Positions 48,158 through 57,551 of a stretch of 64,000 bases of DNA are shown piece by piece. Made by a program: the position numbers and the translations under genes. Each line of letters begins with the position of its first letter. Position 1 is the stretch's first letter. Source of the DNA: Hyphomicrobiales bacterium (GTDB lineage Bacteria; Pseudomonadota; Alphaproteobacteria; Rhizobiales; Rhizobiaceae); assembly GCA_900466605.1 (NCBI GenBank), contig UBMU01000002.1, positions 399,643 through 463,642 on the forward strand. The letters run 5' to 3'. Under the pieces are notes generated by a model that was not told the origin of the DNA, searched no databases, and saw only the letters and a list, made by a program, of their open reading frames with translations.

Positions 48158-48836
48158 GGATATCGAGGTGCCCTTCCGAGAGAATCATACGGCGGGCTTC
48201 AACCTGGTCCATCAGGGCCAGATCGTGGGTGGCGATCACAACCGCCGTTCCGAGACGGTTGAGCTCAAGGAAAAGATTGAGCAGACGGCGGGCCATCGGC
48301 GGATCGACGTTGGCTGTCGGCTCGTCGGCGAGAAGGATCTCGGGACGGTCGATCAAGGCGCGGGCGATTGCGGCGCGCTGCTTTTCGCCGCCTGACAGAA
48401 CCGGCGGCAGGACATTGATGCGTTCGCCGAGGCCAACCCACTTCAGGAGTTCCAAGACGTCTGTCTTGTAGGAACTCTCGTCCTTGCCGCGAACACGCAG
48501 CGGCAGCGCCACGTTCTCGTAGGTCGTCAAATGGTCCAGAAGGCGGAATTCCTGGAAGATGATGCCGACGCGGCGACGCAGAAGCGGCAATTCGGGGCGC
48601 GGAATATCGGAAATGTCGCGGCCGAACATGCGGATCAGCCCGCGGGTCGGTTGCAGTGACAGGAATAGTAGCCGCAGCAACGTGGTCTTGCCGGCGCCCG
48701 AAGGTCCCGTCAGGAACTGAAACGATTTCTTCGGAATGTCGAACGTCAGGTCCCGGAGAATTTCCGGGCCCATCCCATAGCGCAAACCGACATTTTCGAA
48801 GTGGATCAACGGCAGATCAGTCTTTTGTTTGTTCAC
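48150..48836 (-). CDS. ftsE: cell division ATPase FtsE
   Basis: 228-residue ABC ATPase. Walker A GPSGAGKTT near residue 43, Q-loop IIFQEFRLL, signature VLSGGEKQR and Walker B ILLADEPTANVD. Powers FtsX in controlling cell-wall hydrolysis at division. GTG start. Its upstream gap, shared with the divergent hypothetical gene, contains TTAACCAT and TTAACCAA elements (see findings). Confidence 0.94.
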   Translation of the reverse strand: MNKQKTDLPLIHFENVGLRYGMGPEILRDLTFDIPKKSFQFLTGPSGAGKTTLLRLLFLSLQPTRGLIRMFGRDISDIPRPELPLLRRRVGIIFQEFRLLDHLTTYENVALPLRVRGKDESSYKTDVLELLKWVGLGERINVLPPVLSGGEKQRAAIARALIDRPEILLADEPTANVDPPMARRLLNLFLELNRLGTAVVIATHDLALMDQVEARRMILSEGHLDIHD

Positions 48837-48918
48837 CGCACGACTTGTTAACCAACAGCATTAACAACCAGTAAATTTACCGGAAAGACGCCACTTTGAT
48901 GGCGATCTTTGCGAAGCA

Positions 48919-48926
48919 TTAACCAT
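48919..48926 (+). promoter_or_regulatory. TTAACCAT element (possible CtrA half-site)
   Basis: TTAACCAT in the divergent gap between ftsE and the gene at 49013; a TTAACCAA lies at 48848-48855. This octamer is part of the CtrA recognition sequence in alphaproteobacteria. Weak on its own. Confidence 0.4.
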
Positions 48927-48959
48927 TAAAATTTACGACTGAGCAGGATTCGTTTCAAT

Positions 48960-48977
48960 GCCGGATTTCAGTCCGGC
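48960..48977. promoter_or_regulatory. 6-bp inverted repeat before the hypothetical gene
   Basis: GCCGGA-tttcag-TCCGGC, 36 bases before ATG 49013. It is too short for a confident assignment; it could be a leader hairpin or operator. Confidence 0.25.
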
Positions 48978-49012
48978 CTGAAGCTATTGTGGACACCGGA
49001 AAGGCCGTCATC

Positions 49013-49660
49013 ATGACCTCCTCCTCGTTCAGACGCCAGGCGCCCGGCCGCACCTATGATTTTCTACCGCCCGAGCAGACCAAGCGCGAGGCCCGCCGAA
49101 CTCGCCCCGTCGATGTGGCCGACGCTGAATTCGTGGTAATAACGAACAACCGGCCCCAGAGCTTCAAGCCCCGAAGCTTCAATGACAATCGTCGGCGGTC
49201 GTCGGCGATCCAGCCGTCGCTACCGCGCGCCATGGCGGAAACGTTCGTTCGAGCGGGCGAAACATGGTTGCAGCAGGCATCGGGCAAGATCTTCGTCGCA
49301 CTTGTGCTTGCTCTTTCAGTGCTCGTGTTCGGTCTCTTCGGCGGCTTCTCCGGGTTCTCTCAAAGCGAAGCTGCGCCGACGGATTCACCGCTGCATTTCT
49401 CGCACGTCACGATGACGCCCCGTGACGCGAACGGAATGCGGGTGCTGCTGATCAACGGCATCATCGACAATCAAAGCGGCATCACGCAGGTCCTGCATCC
49501 CATTCGAGCCGACCTTGTTGCCGGCGAGCAGCTGACCGCAAGCGTCGTGATCAACCCGCCTGCCGATGTTCTCTATGGAGGGCAAAGCCGCGGATTTTCG
49601 ACAAGAGTGCAGTACGCGGGTGGAAAAATGCCGGAAGTCCGGCTCTCCTTCATGCCGTAA
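49013..49660 (+). CDS. single-span envelope protein (DUF3426-like C-terminus)
   Basis: 215 residues. An Arg/Pro-rich cytoplasmic N-terminus of about 90 residues, one membrane helix near residues 93-112 (KIFVALVLALSVLVFGLFGG), then an extracytoplasmic beta domain with MRVLLINGIIDNQSG like the DUF3426 C-terminal domain. Divergent from ftsE, next to hpt. ATG 49013 has GGAAAGG upstream; a GTG at 48989 is possible. Role unknown. Confidence 0.75.
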   Translation: MTSSSFRRQAPGRTYDFLPPEQTKREARRTRPVDVADAEFVVITNNRPQSFKPRSFNDNRRRSSAIQPSLPRAMAETFVRAGETWLQQASGKIFVALVLALSVLVFGLFGGFSGFSQSEAAPTDSPLHFSHVTMTPRDANGMRVLLINGIIDNQSGITQVLHPIRADLVAGEQLTASVVINPPADVLYGGQSRGFSTRVQYAGGKMPEVRLSFMP

Positions 49661-49724
49661 GGGGTGTTTCGTCCCGTCGTTTGTGGTAACGGCTTGAGCT
49701 TCTATTCATGGAGCAAGCCTTCTT

Positions 49725-50267
49725 ATGCCCGTCGTGCGCGGAAAAAACATCGAGCCACTCTTCACAGCCGAGCAGATTGCGGAACGCAATCATGTGATGG
49801 CGAAGCAGATTGCATCGGGACCGACGAAGGATCTGTTGGTCATCGCGGTTTTGAAGGGCTCCTTCATCTTTGCTGCCGACCTCATCCGCGCGCTGCATGA
49901 CAGCGGCCTGGCGCCCGAGGTCGAGTTCATCACCCTGTCCAGCTACGGCACCGGCACGGTCTCGCAGGGCGTTCGCATCGTCAAGGATATCGACAGCGAC
50001 GTGAAGGACCGTGACGTTCTTCTGATCGACGATATTCTAGAATCCGGCCGCACGCTGTTGTTCGCCAAGGAGCTGCTCTATGAGCGCGGCGCACGCAACG
50101 TCACCATAGCCGTGCTCCTCGACAAGAGCGTCAAGCGTAAGGAAAAGCTGGAGGCCGATTATGTCGGCTTCGAATGCCCCGACTATTTCGTGGTCGGTTA
50201 CGGCATGGATGTCGCCTATGCCTTCCGCGAACTCCCGTTTGTCGGCGTGGTCACCGGCGACGCCTGA
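49725..50267 (+). CDS. hpt: hypoxanthine phosphoribosyltransferase
   Basis: 180 residues. Purine salvage: makes IMP/GMP from hypoxanthine/guanine and PRPP. PRPP-binding motif VLLIDDILESGRT near residue 95, VLKGSFIFAADL near 43 and the SYGTGTVS flexible loop are intact. Followed 118 bases later by cpdR. Confidence 0.95.
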   Translation: MPVVRGKNIEPLFTAEQIAERNHVMAKQIASGPTKDLLVIAVLKGSFIFAADLIRALHDSGLAPEVEFITLSSYGTGTVSQGVRIVKDIDSDVKDRDVLLIDDILESGRTLLFAKELLYERGARNVTIAVLLDKSVKRKEKLEADYVGFECPDYFVVGYGMDVAYAFRELPFVGVVTGDA

Positions 50268-50290
50268 CTGTATCAGGATAAGACGGGTTG

Positions 50291-50298
50291 TTAACCAT
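50291..50298 (+). promoter_or_regulatory. TTAACCAT element upstream of cpdR (possible CtrA half-site)
   Basis: TTAACCAT 88 bases before the cpdR ATG, in the hpt-cpdR gap. CpdR controls proteolysis of CtrA, so a CtrA-type box here would close a feedback loop. Single motif only. Confidence 0.4.
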
Positions 50299-50385
50299 CC
50301 CGTCCATCCCTTCCCGCCGTTTACCGATCGCAAAGGAAAGTCATGTGATTTCCGTTGCGGGGCATGAAACGGAGCGATGCACATC

Positions 50386-50745
50386 ATGGCAAAAATTCTG
50401 ATTACGGAAGACGAGGACTCCCTGCGTTCTTTCGTAGCCCGCGCTTTGCGTCTTGACGGTCATGAGACCGAGGAAGCGGCCGACGGTGCGGAAGGACTGG
50501 AAAAACTCAGAGACGGCGTCTACGACCTGCTGCTCTCGGATATCCGCATGCCCGTGATGGACGGCATCGAGTTGGCGCATCAGGCAAAGTCCGCCTTTCC
50601 GGCGCTGAAGATCCTGCTGATGACCGGTTATGCAGAACAGCGCGAACGCGCTGACGACTTGGCGGAAAAGATCGTCGATGTCGTCTCGAAGCCTTTTGCC
50701 TTGCCTGACATTCGCAAGGCTGTCGCGCGTGCGTTGGCCGCCTGA
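50386..50745 (+). CDS. cpdR: single-domain response regulator CpdR
   Basis: 119-residue receiver domain without output domain. Acidic pocket EDED at 8-11, phosphorylation Asp52 in LLSDIRMPVMDG, Thr in LLMTGYA and Lys in VSKPF. Unphosphorylated CpdR brings substrates such as CtrA to ClpXP in alphaproteobacteria. The C-terminus ends in ALAA, the Ala-Ala end known to matter for CpdR turnover. ATG 50386 matches the family; ATG 50377 is too near the ribosome binding site. Confidence 0.92.
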   Translation: MAKILITEDEDSLRSFVARALRLDGHETEEAADGAEGLEKLRDGVYDLLLSDIRMPVMDGIELAHQAKSAFPALKILLMTGYAEQRERADDLAEKIVDVVSKPFALPDIRKAVARALAA

Positions 50746-50772
50746 GGCGGCCAGTGGCACTCCCTCGACCGC

Positions 50773-51243
50773 TCAGCCGTCGTTTGGGATAAACTTGCCT
50801 TCGTAGCGGACGCGAAAATTGCGCCGCTGGAAGTCCTGCTGGAAGCACACAAAGATCAGTTCGATATCGGCCAGGCTGTCGCGCTTGTGGAGCAGGCTGA
50901 GAGTCACGACAATGACGCCGGCATAGCCCCGCGTCAGCCTGAAGGCCGCATTGCGGATGGCGTTGGCTTCGGCATCCTGCCGATCGTCGCGCCGTTCGTA
51001 GATCACCCAGAAGCGGCAAATATCCCAGGTCGAACGGAGGATCTCGGTGATCTCCGCCTGAAACTGCTCTGCATGCATGCCGGGCGACCAGGGCAGAGTC
51101 TTCTCGCCTTCGTCTGCCACGACGTTCATGTAGCCGTCGTATTCGCCGGTTCGGGAGAGCGCGTTCTCAATCAGCTCGAACGCCGCGTTTTCACCGATTA
51201 CCGTCTTGAAAAGAATTGCCATCGAATCGCTATCATTTTTCAC
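50773..51243 (-). CDS. unrecognised 156-residue protein
   Basis: No family was recognised. About 156 residues from GTG 51243 (149 from ATG 51222). Predicted soluble; mixed alpha/beta. It includes a DEGEKTLPWSPGMHAEQFQAEI helix region and a YERRDDRQ segment. Convergent with cpdR with a 27-base gap, and its codon use fits the neighbourhood, so it is likely real. No signal peptide or metal motif is visible. Confidence 0.65.
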   Translation of the reverse strand: MKNDSDSMAILFKTVIGENAAFELIENALSRTGEYDGYMNVVADEGEKTLPWSPGMHAEQFQAEITEILRSTWDICRFWVIYERRDDRQDAEANAIRNAAFRLTRGYAGVIVVTLSLLHKRDSLADIELIFVCFQQDFQRRNFRVRYEGKFIPNDG

Positions 51244-51497
51244 CTGCAGCGTGACATTACGAATCTTTCGCCAGGCAGGACTAGCCTCGGTGACGAAATT
51301 TGAAACTTGGCGCTGGTGGCAGATGCCACTGCGACGTCTTTACGCAGAAAAGCGGCGGAATACTGATTGGATCACGGGAACATGATCCTGTGTCAAAGCC
51401 GGCTCGGCATTTTACGAAATTCTAATTTCCCTCGATCGGAGAGTGTTCTGTGTGGAGGCAACGTGTGCTAGAGGTTGTGCTGGCCGGGAGATATGCC

Positions 51498-52838
51498 ATG
51501 TCCAATCTGTTGCTGAGGGAACTTTCTTTAGCAGGACATCGCTGCCCCATCATCACTCCCGATCATCAGGACTACGATCGCTATCGCAAGGTGTGGAATG
51601 GTGTCGTCGATCGGCGCCCTGCCGCCATCGTCCGCCCGCAGAACGTGGAAGATGTCCGCAAGGCCGTGCACGCGGCTGCTGCATCTGGCGCCCTGCTCGC
51701 GGTGCGCGGTGGCGGCCACAGCTTCCCCGGATTCTCGACCTGCGACGGGGGGCTTGTTCTCGATCTGTCGGAACTCGCCGGTATTGCCATGGACCGAGAC
51801 GCGCATACGATCGAAGTCGGAGGCGGGGCACTGCTCGGCCATCTCGATCGCGCGACGGTTCCTGAAGGCTACGTTGTACCCGCAGGCGTGATTTCCCATA
51901 CAGGTGTGGCGGGTCTGACTTTGGGCGGCGGCATGGGGTGGGCCAGCAGGCGATACGGCCTGACCATCGATAGCTTGCTGGGTGCGGAGATCGTGACTGC
52001 TGCCGGCGACATCGTTTGGGTAAGCGAAACGTCTGACCCCGAACTGTTCTGGGGTATCCGTGGCGGCGGCGGGAATTTCGGAGTCCTGACACGATTTCGG
52101 TTCAGGATGCATGAGCTTGGTTCCATCGTCGTCGGTCAATGGAGCTATCCTGCTGCAAACACGAGGCAAGCCTTGCAGGCGCTTCGTGACCTTGCCGGTC
52201 GCCAGCCGCGTGACTTTACGCTTAACTTCACTGCAACCACGACGGCTCTCAGTGTGACGGCGGTTTGGTCGGGCGATGCTGCCCTCGGTCGGTTGGTTCT
52301 GTCACCCTTCGGAGCGCTGGCTGACGGTGGTATCGGTGGCGTCGACACGCTGTCCTATCTCAGCCTGCAAAGTCGCAACGACGAGCACTTCGCATGGTCA
52401 CGACGCTATTACTGCAAGGGAGGATTCTGGTCCGAGGTAACCGATAAGGCAATCGATGCGCTGCTGCGATCAATTGCCGATGCGCCAACGCCAGATTCCG
52501 AAATTTCCGTGCTGCAGCTAGGAGGTGCCGTTGCCGATGTAGCGGATGATGCGACTGCCTATACGGGAAGAGAGGCAAGCTACTACTGGCTTGCAGAGCC
52601 GGTTTGGGACGATGTCGCCGATGACGAGCGATGCACTACCTGGGGGCGGATCACCGGCAAATCGCTTTCCGAGCTCTCGATTGCCGGGAATTACGTGAAC
52701 GAGCAGGCCGATGCCGGCACGGTCGTAGTTTTGGACGCATATGGCCCGGAGAAGTATCGGCGCCTTGCTCGTCTCAAGGCGCGGGTCGATCCGCACAACC
52801 TGTTCCGTCTCAATCAGAACATCACGCCACTGGCTTGA
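51498..52838 (+). CDS. FAD-linked oxidase with BBE domain
   Basis: 446 residues of the PCMH-type flavoprotein superfamily. RGGGHSFPG near residue 75 carries the His expected to bind FAD covalently. The second, Cys-type FAD link of berberine-bridge/GOOX enzymes is not seen: the equivalent SHTGVAGLTLGGGMGW region has no Cys. C-terminal BBE motif DPHNLFRLNQNI is present. It oxidises an alcohol, sugar or alkaloid-like compound with O2. GGGAG before ATG 51498 decides the start. Isolated gene. Confidence 0.88.
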   Translation: MSNLLLRELSLAGHRCPIITPDHQDYDRYRKVWNGVVDRRPAAIVRPQNVEDVRKAVHAAAASGALLAVRGGGHSFPGFSTCDGGLVLDLSELAGIAMDRDAHTIEVGGGALLGHLDRATVPEGYVVPAGVISHTGVAGLTLGGGMGWASRRYGLTIDSLLGAEIVTAAGDIVWVSETSDPELFWGIRGGGGNFGVLTRFRFRMHELGSIVVGQWSYPAANTRQALQALRDLAGRQPRDFTLNFTATTTALSVTAVWSGDAALGRLVLSPFGALADGGIGGVDTLSYLSLQSRNDEHFAWSRRYYCKGGFWSEVTDKAIDALLRSIADAPTPDSEISVLQLGGAVADVADDATAYTGREASYYWLAEPVWDDVADDERCTTWGRITGKSLSELSIAGNYVNEQADAGTVVVLDAYGPEKYRRLARLKARVDPHNLFRLNQNITPLA

Positions 52839-52972
52839 ACTACTTCAAATCAAGACATTCGATCCAGATTACCCGAATGTGCCGTCGATACATTTGATCG
52901 ATCAAGCACGACCATGCCATCGCTTCCCGCGAGGGGAGGCGGTGGCATATTCGAAGAAGCAGGTCGCTGCTC

Positions 52973-53293
52973 TCAATAGTCGGGGCAGGCGGAATTTATG
53001 GTTGTTCCGCTATTGCCGCCCTGCGTCTGCAGCGAGCCTGGAGCCGGACGTGGGGGACAATTGACCGGTCGCCGTCCCATGGGGCCATTGGACGAGATGC
53101 TCCCCGTCGTTTCCATGCTGTAGGGAGCCCGTCCATATGAACCCGAGCGGCTCGATTCGTAGTTTTCGGAGGCAAGGGTTCTGCCCCCGCTGTTGGTTGT
53201 GGCAAAACCACCAATGTCCCATGCGCTTGCCGTCCCGGCAGCCATTCCGAATCCAAGAGCAGCAGCTGCAATCAGCCTCAATTCCTTTTTCAT
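52973..53293 (-). CDS. small secreted protein
   Basis: 106 residues with a clear signal peptide (cut near ASA/W, residue 24) and a Ser/Gly/Asn-rich mature part containing two Cys. GAGGGTAC ribosome binding site before ATG 53293. No family recognised. Convergent with the BBE oxidase gene. Confidence 0.65.
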   Translation of the reverse strand: MKKELRLIAAAALGFGMAAGTASAWDIGGFATTNSGGRTLASENYESSRSGSYGRAPYSMETTGSISSNGPMGRRPVNCPPRPAPGSLQTQGGNSGTTINSACPDY

Positions 53294-53414
53294 GGAAGTA
53301 CCCTCAACTCGTGCCCAAACGACGCGATTTCGCGTCACAGTAGACAAATAGGCGGTTGCGGGGCGACGGCAGTGAATCTCACGCTATTGTGACCTGAATT
53401 GGCACAGTCCGCAC

Positions 53415-56135
53415 CTACTGAATGTCCAGCAGCCGTTCCAGATAGCGCCGCTCGATTTCCTGTGGTGGGTTGTTCCCGAGCTTTTCGCGAATGGCGTCCA
53501 GAATTTCGCGGGCGCGCTGTACATCGATTTCGTCGGGTACCTTCACTTGATCGCCAAAGTCGGGGCCGTCGGCGCGGCGGGGGCGGCCCAGCGGATCGCG
53601 ACCGTTCTGATTGCCTTGCCCGACCTGGCCCTGCGGCCCCTGTCCCTGTTGCCCCTGCATGGCCTGCATCATCTGGTTCATCATATCGCGTGCGCCCTGG
53701 CGGAGCGCCTCCAGCGCGCGTCCCTGACCCTGGATGGCGGGTTCGCCGCGACCCTCGCCGAGTTCGCGTCCGGCGCCTTCCATTTCCCGCTGTGCCTGGC
53801 CGAAGCCCGCGCCGGGCTTGATGCCCATGTCGCCGAGACCCTTCTGCAGCTCACCGAGCTGCTTGCCGAGTTCGTCCTGGCGCGAACGCAACTGCTTCAG
53901 GGCTTCGCGCAGTTGTTCAGCCGTCATCTGATCGGAAGGCGACTGGCCCTCTTGATTCTGGCCTTGCTGCTTCTGATCCTGTCCCTGCTGGCCCTGTTGC
54001 TGATCCTGCTGCATGCCGTCATTGTCCATCGGCATATCGTCGAGCAGTGGATCGTTCATACCCATGTTAGGATCGCCGCGCTGCATGCGGTCCTTCAGCT
54101 GCTGGTCCAACTTGAAGGTTTCTTCCATCAGTTTCTGCTGGTCGCGCAGGATCTGGCCGAGCTTGTCCATCTGCTGGCGCATCTGGCTGTTGTCCTGGCC
54201 CTGCTGACCCTGCTGCGGCCTGCCGGCCTGCAGGTTATTCATCATCCGCTGCAGCTCGGACAGCATCTGCTGGGCAGCGTCGCGATTGCCGGAACGCGCC
54301 AGATTCTCGATCTGGTCCATCATCCGCTCCAGATCCTGCTGGCGAATGATGTTCTGGGCGTTCTGGTTCGGCTGCATCGGCGCATTCTGCATGCGCTGGG
54401 CAAGCTCCTTCATGTAGTCCTGCATCGCCTTGCGCAGTTCGTCCATGAGCTTCTTGATTTCCGCGTCAGGCGCATTGCGCTGCAGCGCGTCGGCCAGATT
54501 CTGCTGGGCGTTGCGCAAATTGCGCTCTGCCTGCGAAAGATCGCCATCCTCCATTCCGATGGCGATATCCCAGAGATAGTCGGCCGTGTCCTTCAGCGCC
54601 TCCTCACCCTTGGCGAGCTTCATCCGCGTCAGCGCGGATTGCAGCAGCAGATAGTTCGTCAGGTTCGGGATCGTCTCTTCGGGGCGTAACGTCAGCGCCT
54701 CGTTCAGCGCGACCGCCTCCGGCATCTTGCGCGTATCGAGCGAAAAGACCTGCCGTTCTTCGGCTACGGCGGCGGCCAGTGGCTCGTTGAAAGGGCGGGC
54801 GGGCATTGTCATTTCGTGGGGTGGGCTGCGGCCGGTTTGGCCGGCGGCGTCCTTGGCAACGAGGGTAATGCGGACCCGCTTGCCCGAAAGCGGATGCTCG
54901 GTCAGGTTCTTGCTGGTCAACCCCTTTGCGTCACGCGAATTGCGGCGGGGGATCTCCAGACGGAAATCCGGCAGCGGGTACAGCGGTGTTGCGGTCGGGT
55001 CGGGTTCAACTGGAACGATCTCCGCACGCGCTTCCTGCACTCCGTAATCGTCCTTGACAGTGAAGCCGATTTCTAGCGCGCCGTTGACCGTCGGCTTCGG
55101 CATGCCATTAAAGGCAATCTCAGGCGCCTTGTCAGGAATGACATCGAAGCTCCAAGTCCGTCCGTTGACCTCAAGGGTGCCGTTTTCCTCGAGTTTCATC
55201 AGATGTGTCGTGGCCGACAGAGCGACGTTGGTTGGGCCGTTTCCTTCGATCTGCTGCGTGGCAGCAGGAGACGCGGCGGGATTGGTCGCTTCCTGAGGCG
55301 CGATGTCTTCAGCCTCGCCATTTTCGTGCCGGAAGACGACCTTCTCGGCGGTCTTCCCCCCGCTGACGCGAACTGTCAGGTTCGAGAGTTCGGGAACGCG
55401 GATTGCGGCCTGCTCGGTCCCGGTTGCCGTCAGATAGACCGGCGCGCGGCCTGTATAGGAGGGTGGCGTGACCCAGGCGTCGATGCGTACGGCAGGATCG
55501 GTTGCTTGCGGCACAGGCCGTGGCTGCAGGGCATCGGTGATCGAGCCGCCGCTCGTCGACAGCGAATAGGCGAAGGCTGTGACAACAAGGAGGGCCGGGA
55601 TGGCGCGCAGGGCCATCCGGTCGTGCGAGGCGATGTCGGGGCGCGGGAAGCCGGTGTCGAGTGCCGCGATCTTCTCGGCCATCCGCGTCTGGTGTTCACG
55701 CCAGAGGGCGCGAGCGAACGGCGTGTCGGTGGCGGGTTCGTCTTCCTGGACGGCCACGGGCTGATGCTGAAGGCCATTGCGCTGTTCTAGCAGGCGATCG
55801 GCAGCTGTCGTATCGGGCCAACGAAGCCGGCGCAAAGGAAAAAGCGTTGCGAGGAAGGCAGTCGCGAAACCGACCAGGAGCGCCACGCGAACCCAGTCCG
55901 GCGTATAACGGAAGACGCCAAACCAGGACACCGCAAGATAAAGCGATGCGACCGACAGGATCGGCAGGCACAGGGGCAGGATCTGCTCCGACAGCAGGAC
56001 TAGCCGCGCCAGAAAACGCTTTGCCGTAACCAGCCGCGCCAAGGACGGCTTCAGGGCAAACGCACCGTGTTTCTCCCTGCTGGAGCTCTTATTCAATCCG
56101 ATCTCCGCGAGCTGGCGTTCGAAGGCCGAGTGCAC
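53415..56135 (-). CDS. TIGR02302/DUF4175-type membrane protein with Gln/Met-rich tail
   Basis: 906 residues. Membrane helices near residues 50-70, 80-98 and 195-212, a beta-rich middle (220-480), then a 360-residue Gln/Met/Asp-rich low-complexity and coiled region (about 540-905) with runs of QQ and QG. This architecture matches the alphaproteobacterial TIGR02302 (aProt_lowcomp) family, of unknown function. GTG start. Last gene of argH-lptM-lysA operon; the plus strand carries a long open antisense frame caused by its composition. Confidence 0.88.
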   Translation of the reverse strand: MHSAFERQLAEIGLNKSSSREKHGAFALKPSLARLVTAKRFLARLVLLSEQILPLCLPILSVASLYLAVSWFGVFRYTPDWVRVALLVGFATAFLATLFPLRRLRWPDTTAADRLLEQRNGLQHQPVAVQEDEPATDTPFARALWREHQTRMAEKIAALDTGFPRPDIASHDRMALRAIPALLVVTAFAYSLSTSGGSITDALQPRPVPQATDPAVRIDAWVTPPSYTGRAPVYLTATGTEQAAIRVPELSNLTVRVSGGKTAEKVVFRHENGEAEDIAPQEATNPAASPAATQQIEGNGPTNVALSATTHLMKLEENGTLEVNGRTWSFDVIPDKAPEIAFNGMPKPTVNGALEIGFTVKDDYGVQEARAEIVPVEPDPTATPLYPLPDFRLEIPRRNSRDAKGLTSKNLTEHPLSGKRVRITLVAKDAAGQTGRSPPHEMTMPARPFNEPLAAAVAEERQVFSLDTRKMPEAVALNEALTLRPEETIPNLTNYLLLQSALTRMKLAKGEEALKDTADYLWDIAIGMEDGDLSQAERNLRNAQQNLADALQRNAPDAEIKKLMDELRKAMQDYMKELAQRMQNAPMQPNQNAQNIIRQQDLERMMDQIENLARSGNRDAAQQMLSELQRMMNNLQAGRPQQGQQGQDNSQMRQQMDKLGQILRDQQKLMEETFKLDQQLKDRMQRGDPNMGMNDPLLDDMPMDNDGMQQDQQQGQQGQDQKQQGQNQEGQSPSDQMTAEQLREALKQLRSRQDELGKQLGELQKGLGDMGIKPGAGFGQAQREMEGAGRELGEGRGEPAIQGQGRALEALRQGARDMMNQMMQAMQGQQGQGPQGQVGQGNQNGRDPLGRPRRADGPDFGDQVKVPDEIDVQRAREILDAIREKLGNNPPQEIERRYLERLLDIQ

Positions 56136-56270
56136 TTACTGCGACTGCCGGGGGCAATTCGCTCTCGGTCAAAGATAACATTCTTTGTGGCGAAGGCGAG
56201 GGCAAGCACCGGCCAATGCCGGTTTTTCACGGTTCTTCGCCAAAAAGTGATGCCATCGCTGGGGGCGTGA

Positions 56271-57539
56271 TCAATCCAGCCAGGCCGGGACGGAATCGAG
56301 GCCGATCAGCTCTTCGTAGGTGCCGCGCGGGCGAATCACGTGGAAATCGCCGCCTTTGACCAGCACCTCGGGAACGAGGAGGCGGCTGTTGTAGGTGCCA
56401 GCCTGAACCGCGCCGTAGGCGCCCGCCGACGAGACGGCAAATAGGTCGCCGGACTTCGGCATCGCCATTTCGCGGTCGAGCGCAAGATAGTCGCCGGTTT
56501 CGCACACAGGGCCGACGACATCCGCCTTGATGCGCGGCGCGTTCGCCGCGGAGATTACAACGGGGCGGATTTCGTGATGGGCTTCATAGAGTGTTGGGCG
56601 GATGAGGTCGTTCATCGCGGCGTCGACGATGACGAAGGTCTTTTCGCCGCCATCTTTGACGTAGAGAACTTCAGTCACCAGGATGCCAGCATTGCCGACA
56701 ATCAGGCGCCCGGGCTCGGTGACGATCTTGCAGTTCAACTCGCGCAGCTGGCTCTTGACGACCTCGGCATAGACCTCCGGACGCGGCGGCGGGTTGTTGT
56801 CGTCGCGGTACGGGATCCCTAGGCCGCCACCGACATCGACGTGATGGATGTCGTGGCCATCAGCGCGTAGCGTGCTTACCATTTCGCGCAGCAGCTTGAA
56901 GGCGTCCTCGAACGGCTGCAGTTCGGTGATCTGGCTGCCGATATGCATGTCGATGCCGGTCACTTGGATGCCGGGCAGGGTGGCCGCGCGGGCATAGACG
57001 GCGCGGGCGCGCTCCCAGGAGATGCCGAACTTGTTTTCCTTCTTGCCGGTCGAGATCTTCGCATGCGTGCGGGCATCGACATCGGGATTGATGCGGAAGG
57101 AGACGGGCGCCATCTTGCCAGCCTTGACGGCGCGCTGGTTGAGGATTTCGAGTTCAGGCTCGGATTCGACGTTGAAGCAGTAGATGCCGGCTTCGAGTGC
57201 AAAGTCCATTTCCCGCGGTGTCTTGCCGACGCCGGAGAACATGATGCGCGATGCCGGGATACCGGCGGCGAGCGCGCGGCGCAGCTCGCCCTCGGAGACG
57301 ACATCTATGCCGGCACCGAGATTGCCGAGCGTCTTCAGTACGGCCTGATTGGAGTTGGCCTTCATGGCGTAGCAGACCATCGCGTCGACATCGCGGAATG
57401 CTTCGGCGAACACGCGGTAGTGGCGCTCTAGCGTCGCCGTCGAATAACAGTAGAAAGGCGTCCCGACGGCCTTGGCGATCTCGGGAACGGGAACGTTCTC
57501 GGCGTAGAGGATGCCGTCGCGGTACTCGAAATGATTCAC
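56271..57539 (-). CDS. lysA: diaminopimelate decarboxylase
   Basis: 422 residues. PLP enzyme making L-lysine from meso-diaminopimelate. AMKANSN with PLP Lys near residue 60, HIGSQI, GGGLGIPY, and the CETGDYLALDRE Cys region of the active site are present. In operon with argH and lptM, 12 bases after the latter. Confidence 0.97.
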   Translation of the reverse strand: MNHFEYRDGILYAENVPVPEIAKAVGTPFYCYSTATLERHYRVFAEAFRDVDAMVCYAMKANSNQAVLKTLGNLGAGIDVVSEGELRRALAAGIPASRIMFSGVGKTPREMDFALEAGIYCFNVESEPELEILNQRAVKAGKMAPVSFRINPDVDARTHAKISTGKKENKFGISWERARAVYARAATLPGIQVTGIDMHIGSQITELQPFEDAFKLLREMVSTLRADGHDIHHVDVGGGLGIPYRDDNNPPPRPEVYAEVVKSQLRELNCKIVTEPGRLIVGNAGILVTEVLYVKDGGEKTFVIVDAAMNDLIRPTLYEAHHEIRPVVISAANAPRIKADVVGPVCETGDYLALDREMAMPKSGDLFAVSSAGAYGAVQAGTYNSRLLVPEVLVKGGDFHVIRPRGTYEELIGLDSVPAWLD

Positions 57540-57551
57540 GTCGGTTGTCTC

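Noticed and set aside
53547..54689. 380-codon hydrophobic-looking frame on the plus strand
   Set aside because: It reads the Gln-rich coding strand backwards (CTG/CAG runs give Leu), an artefact of the low-complexity gene.
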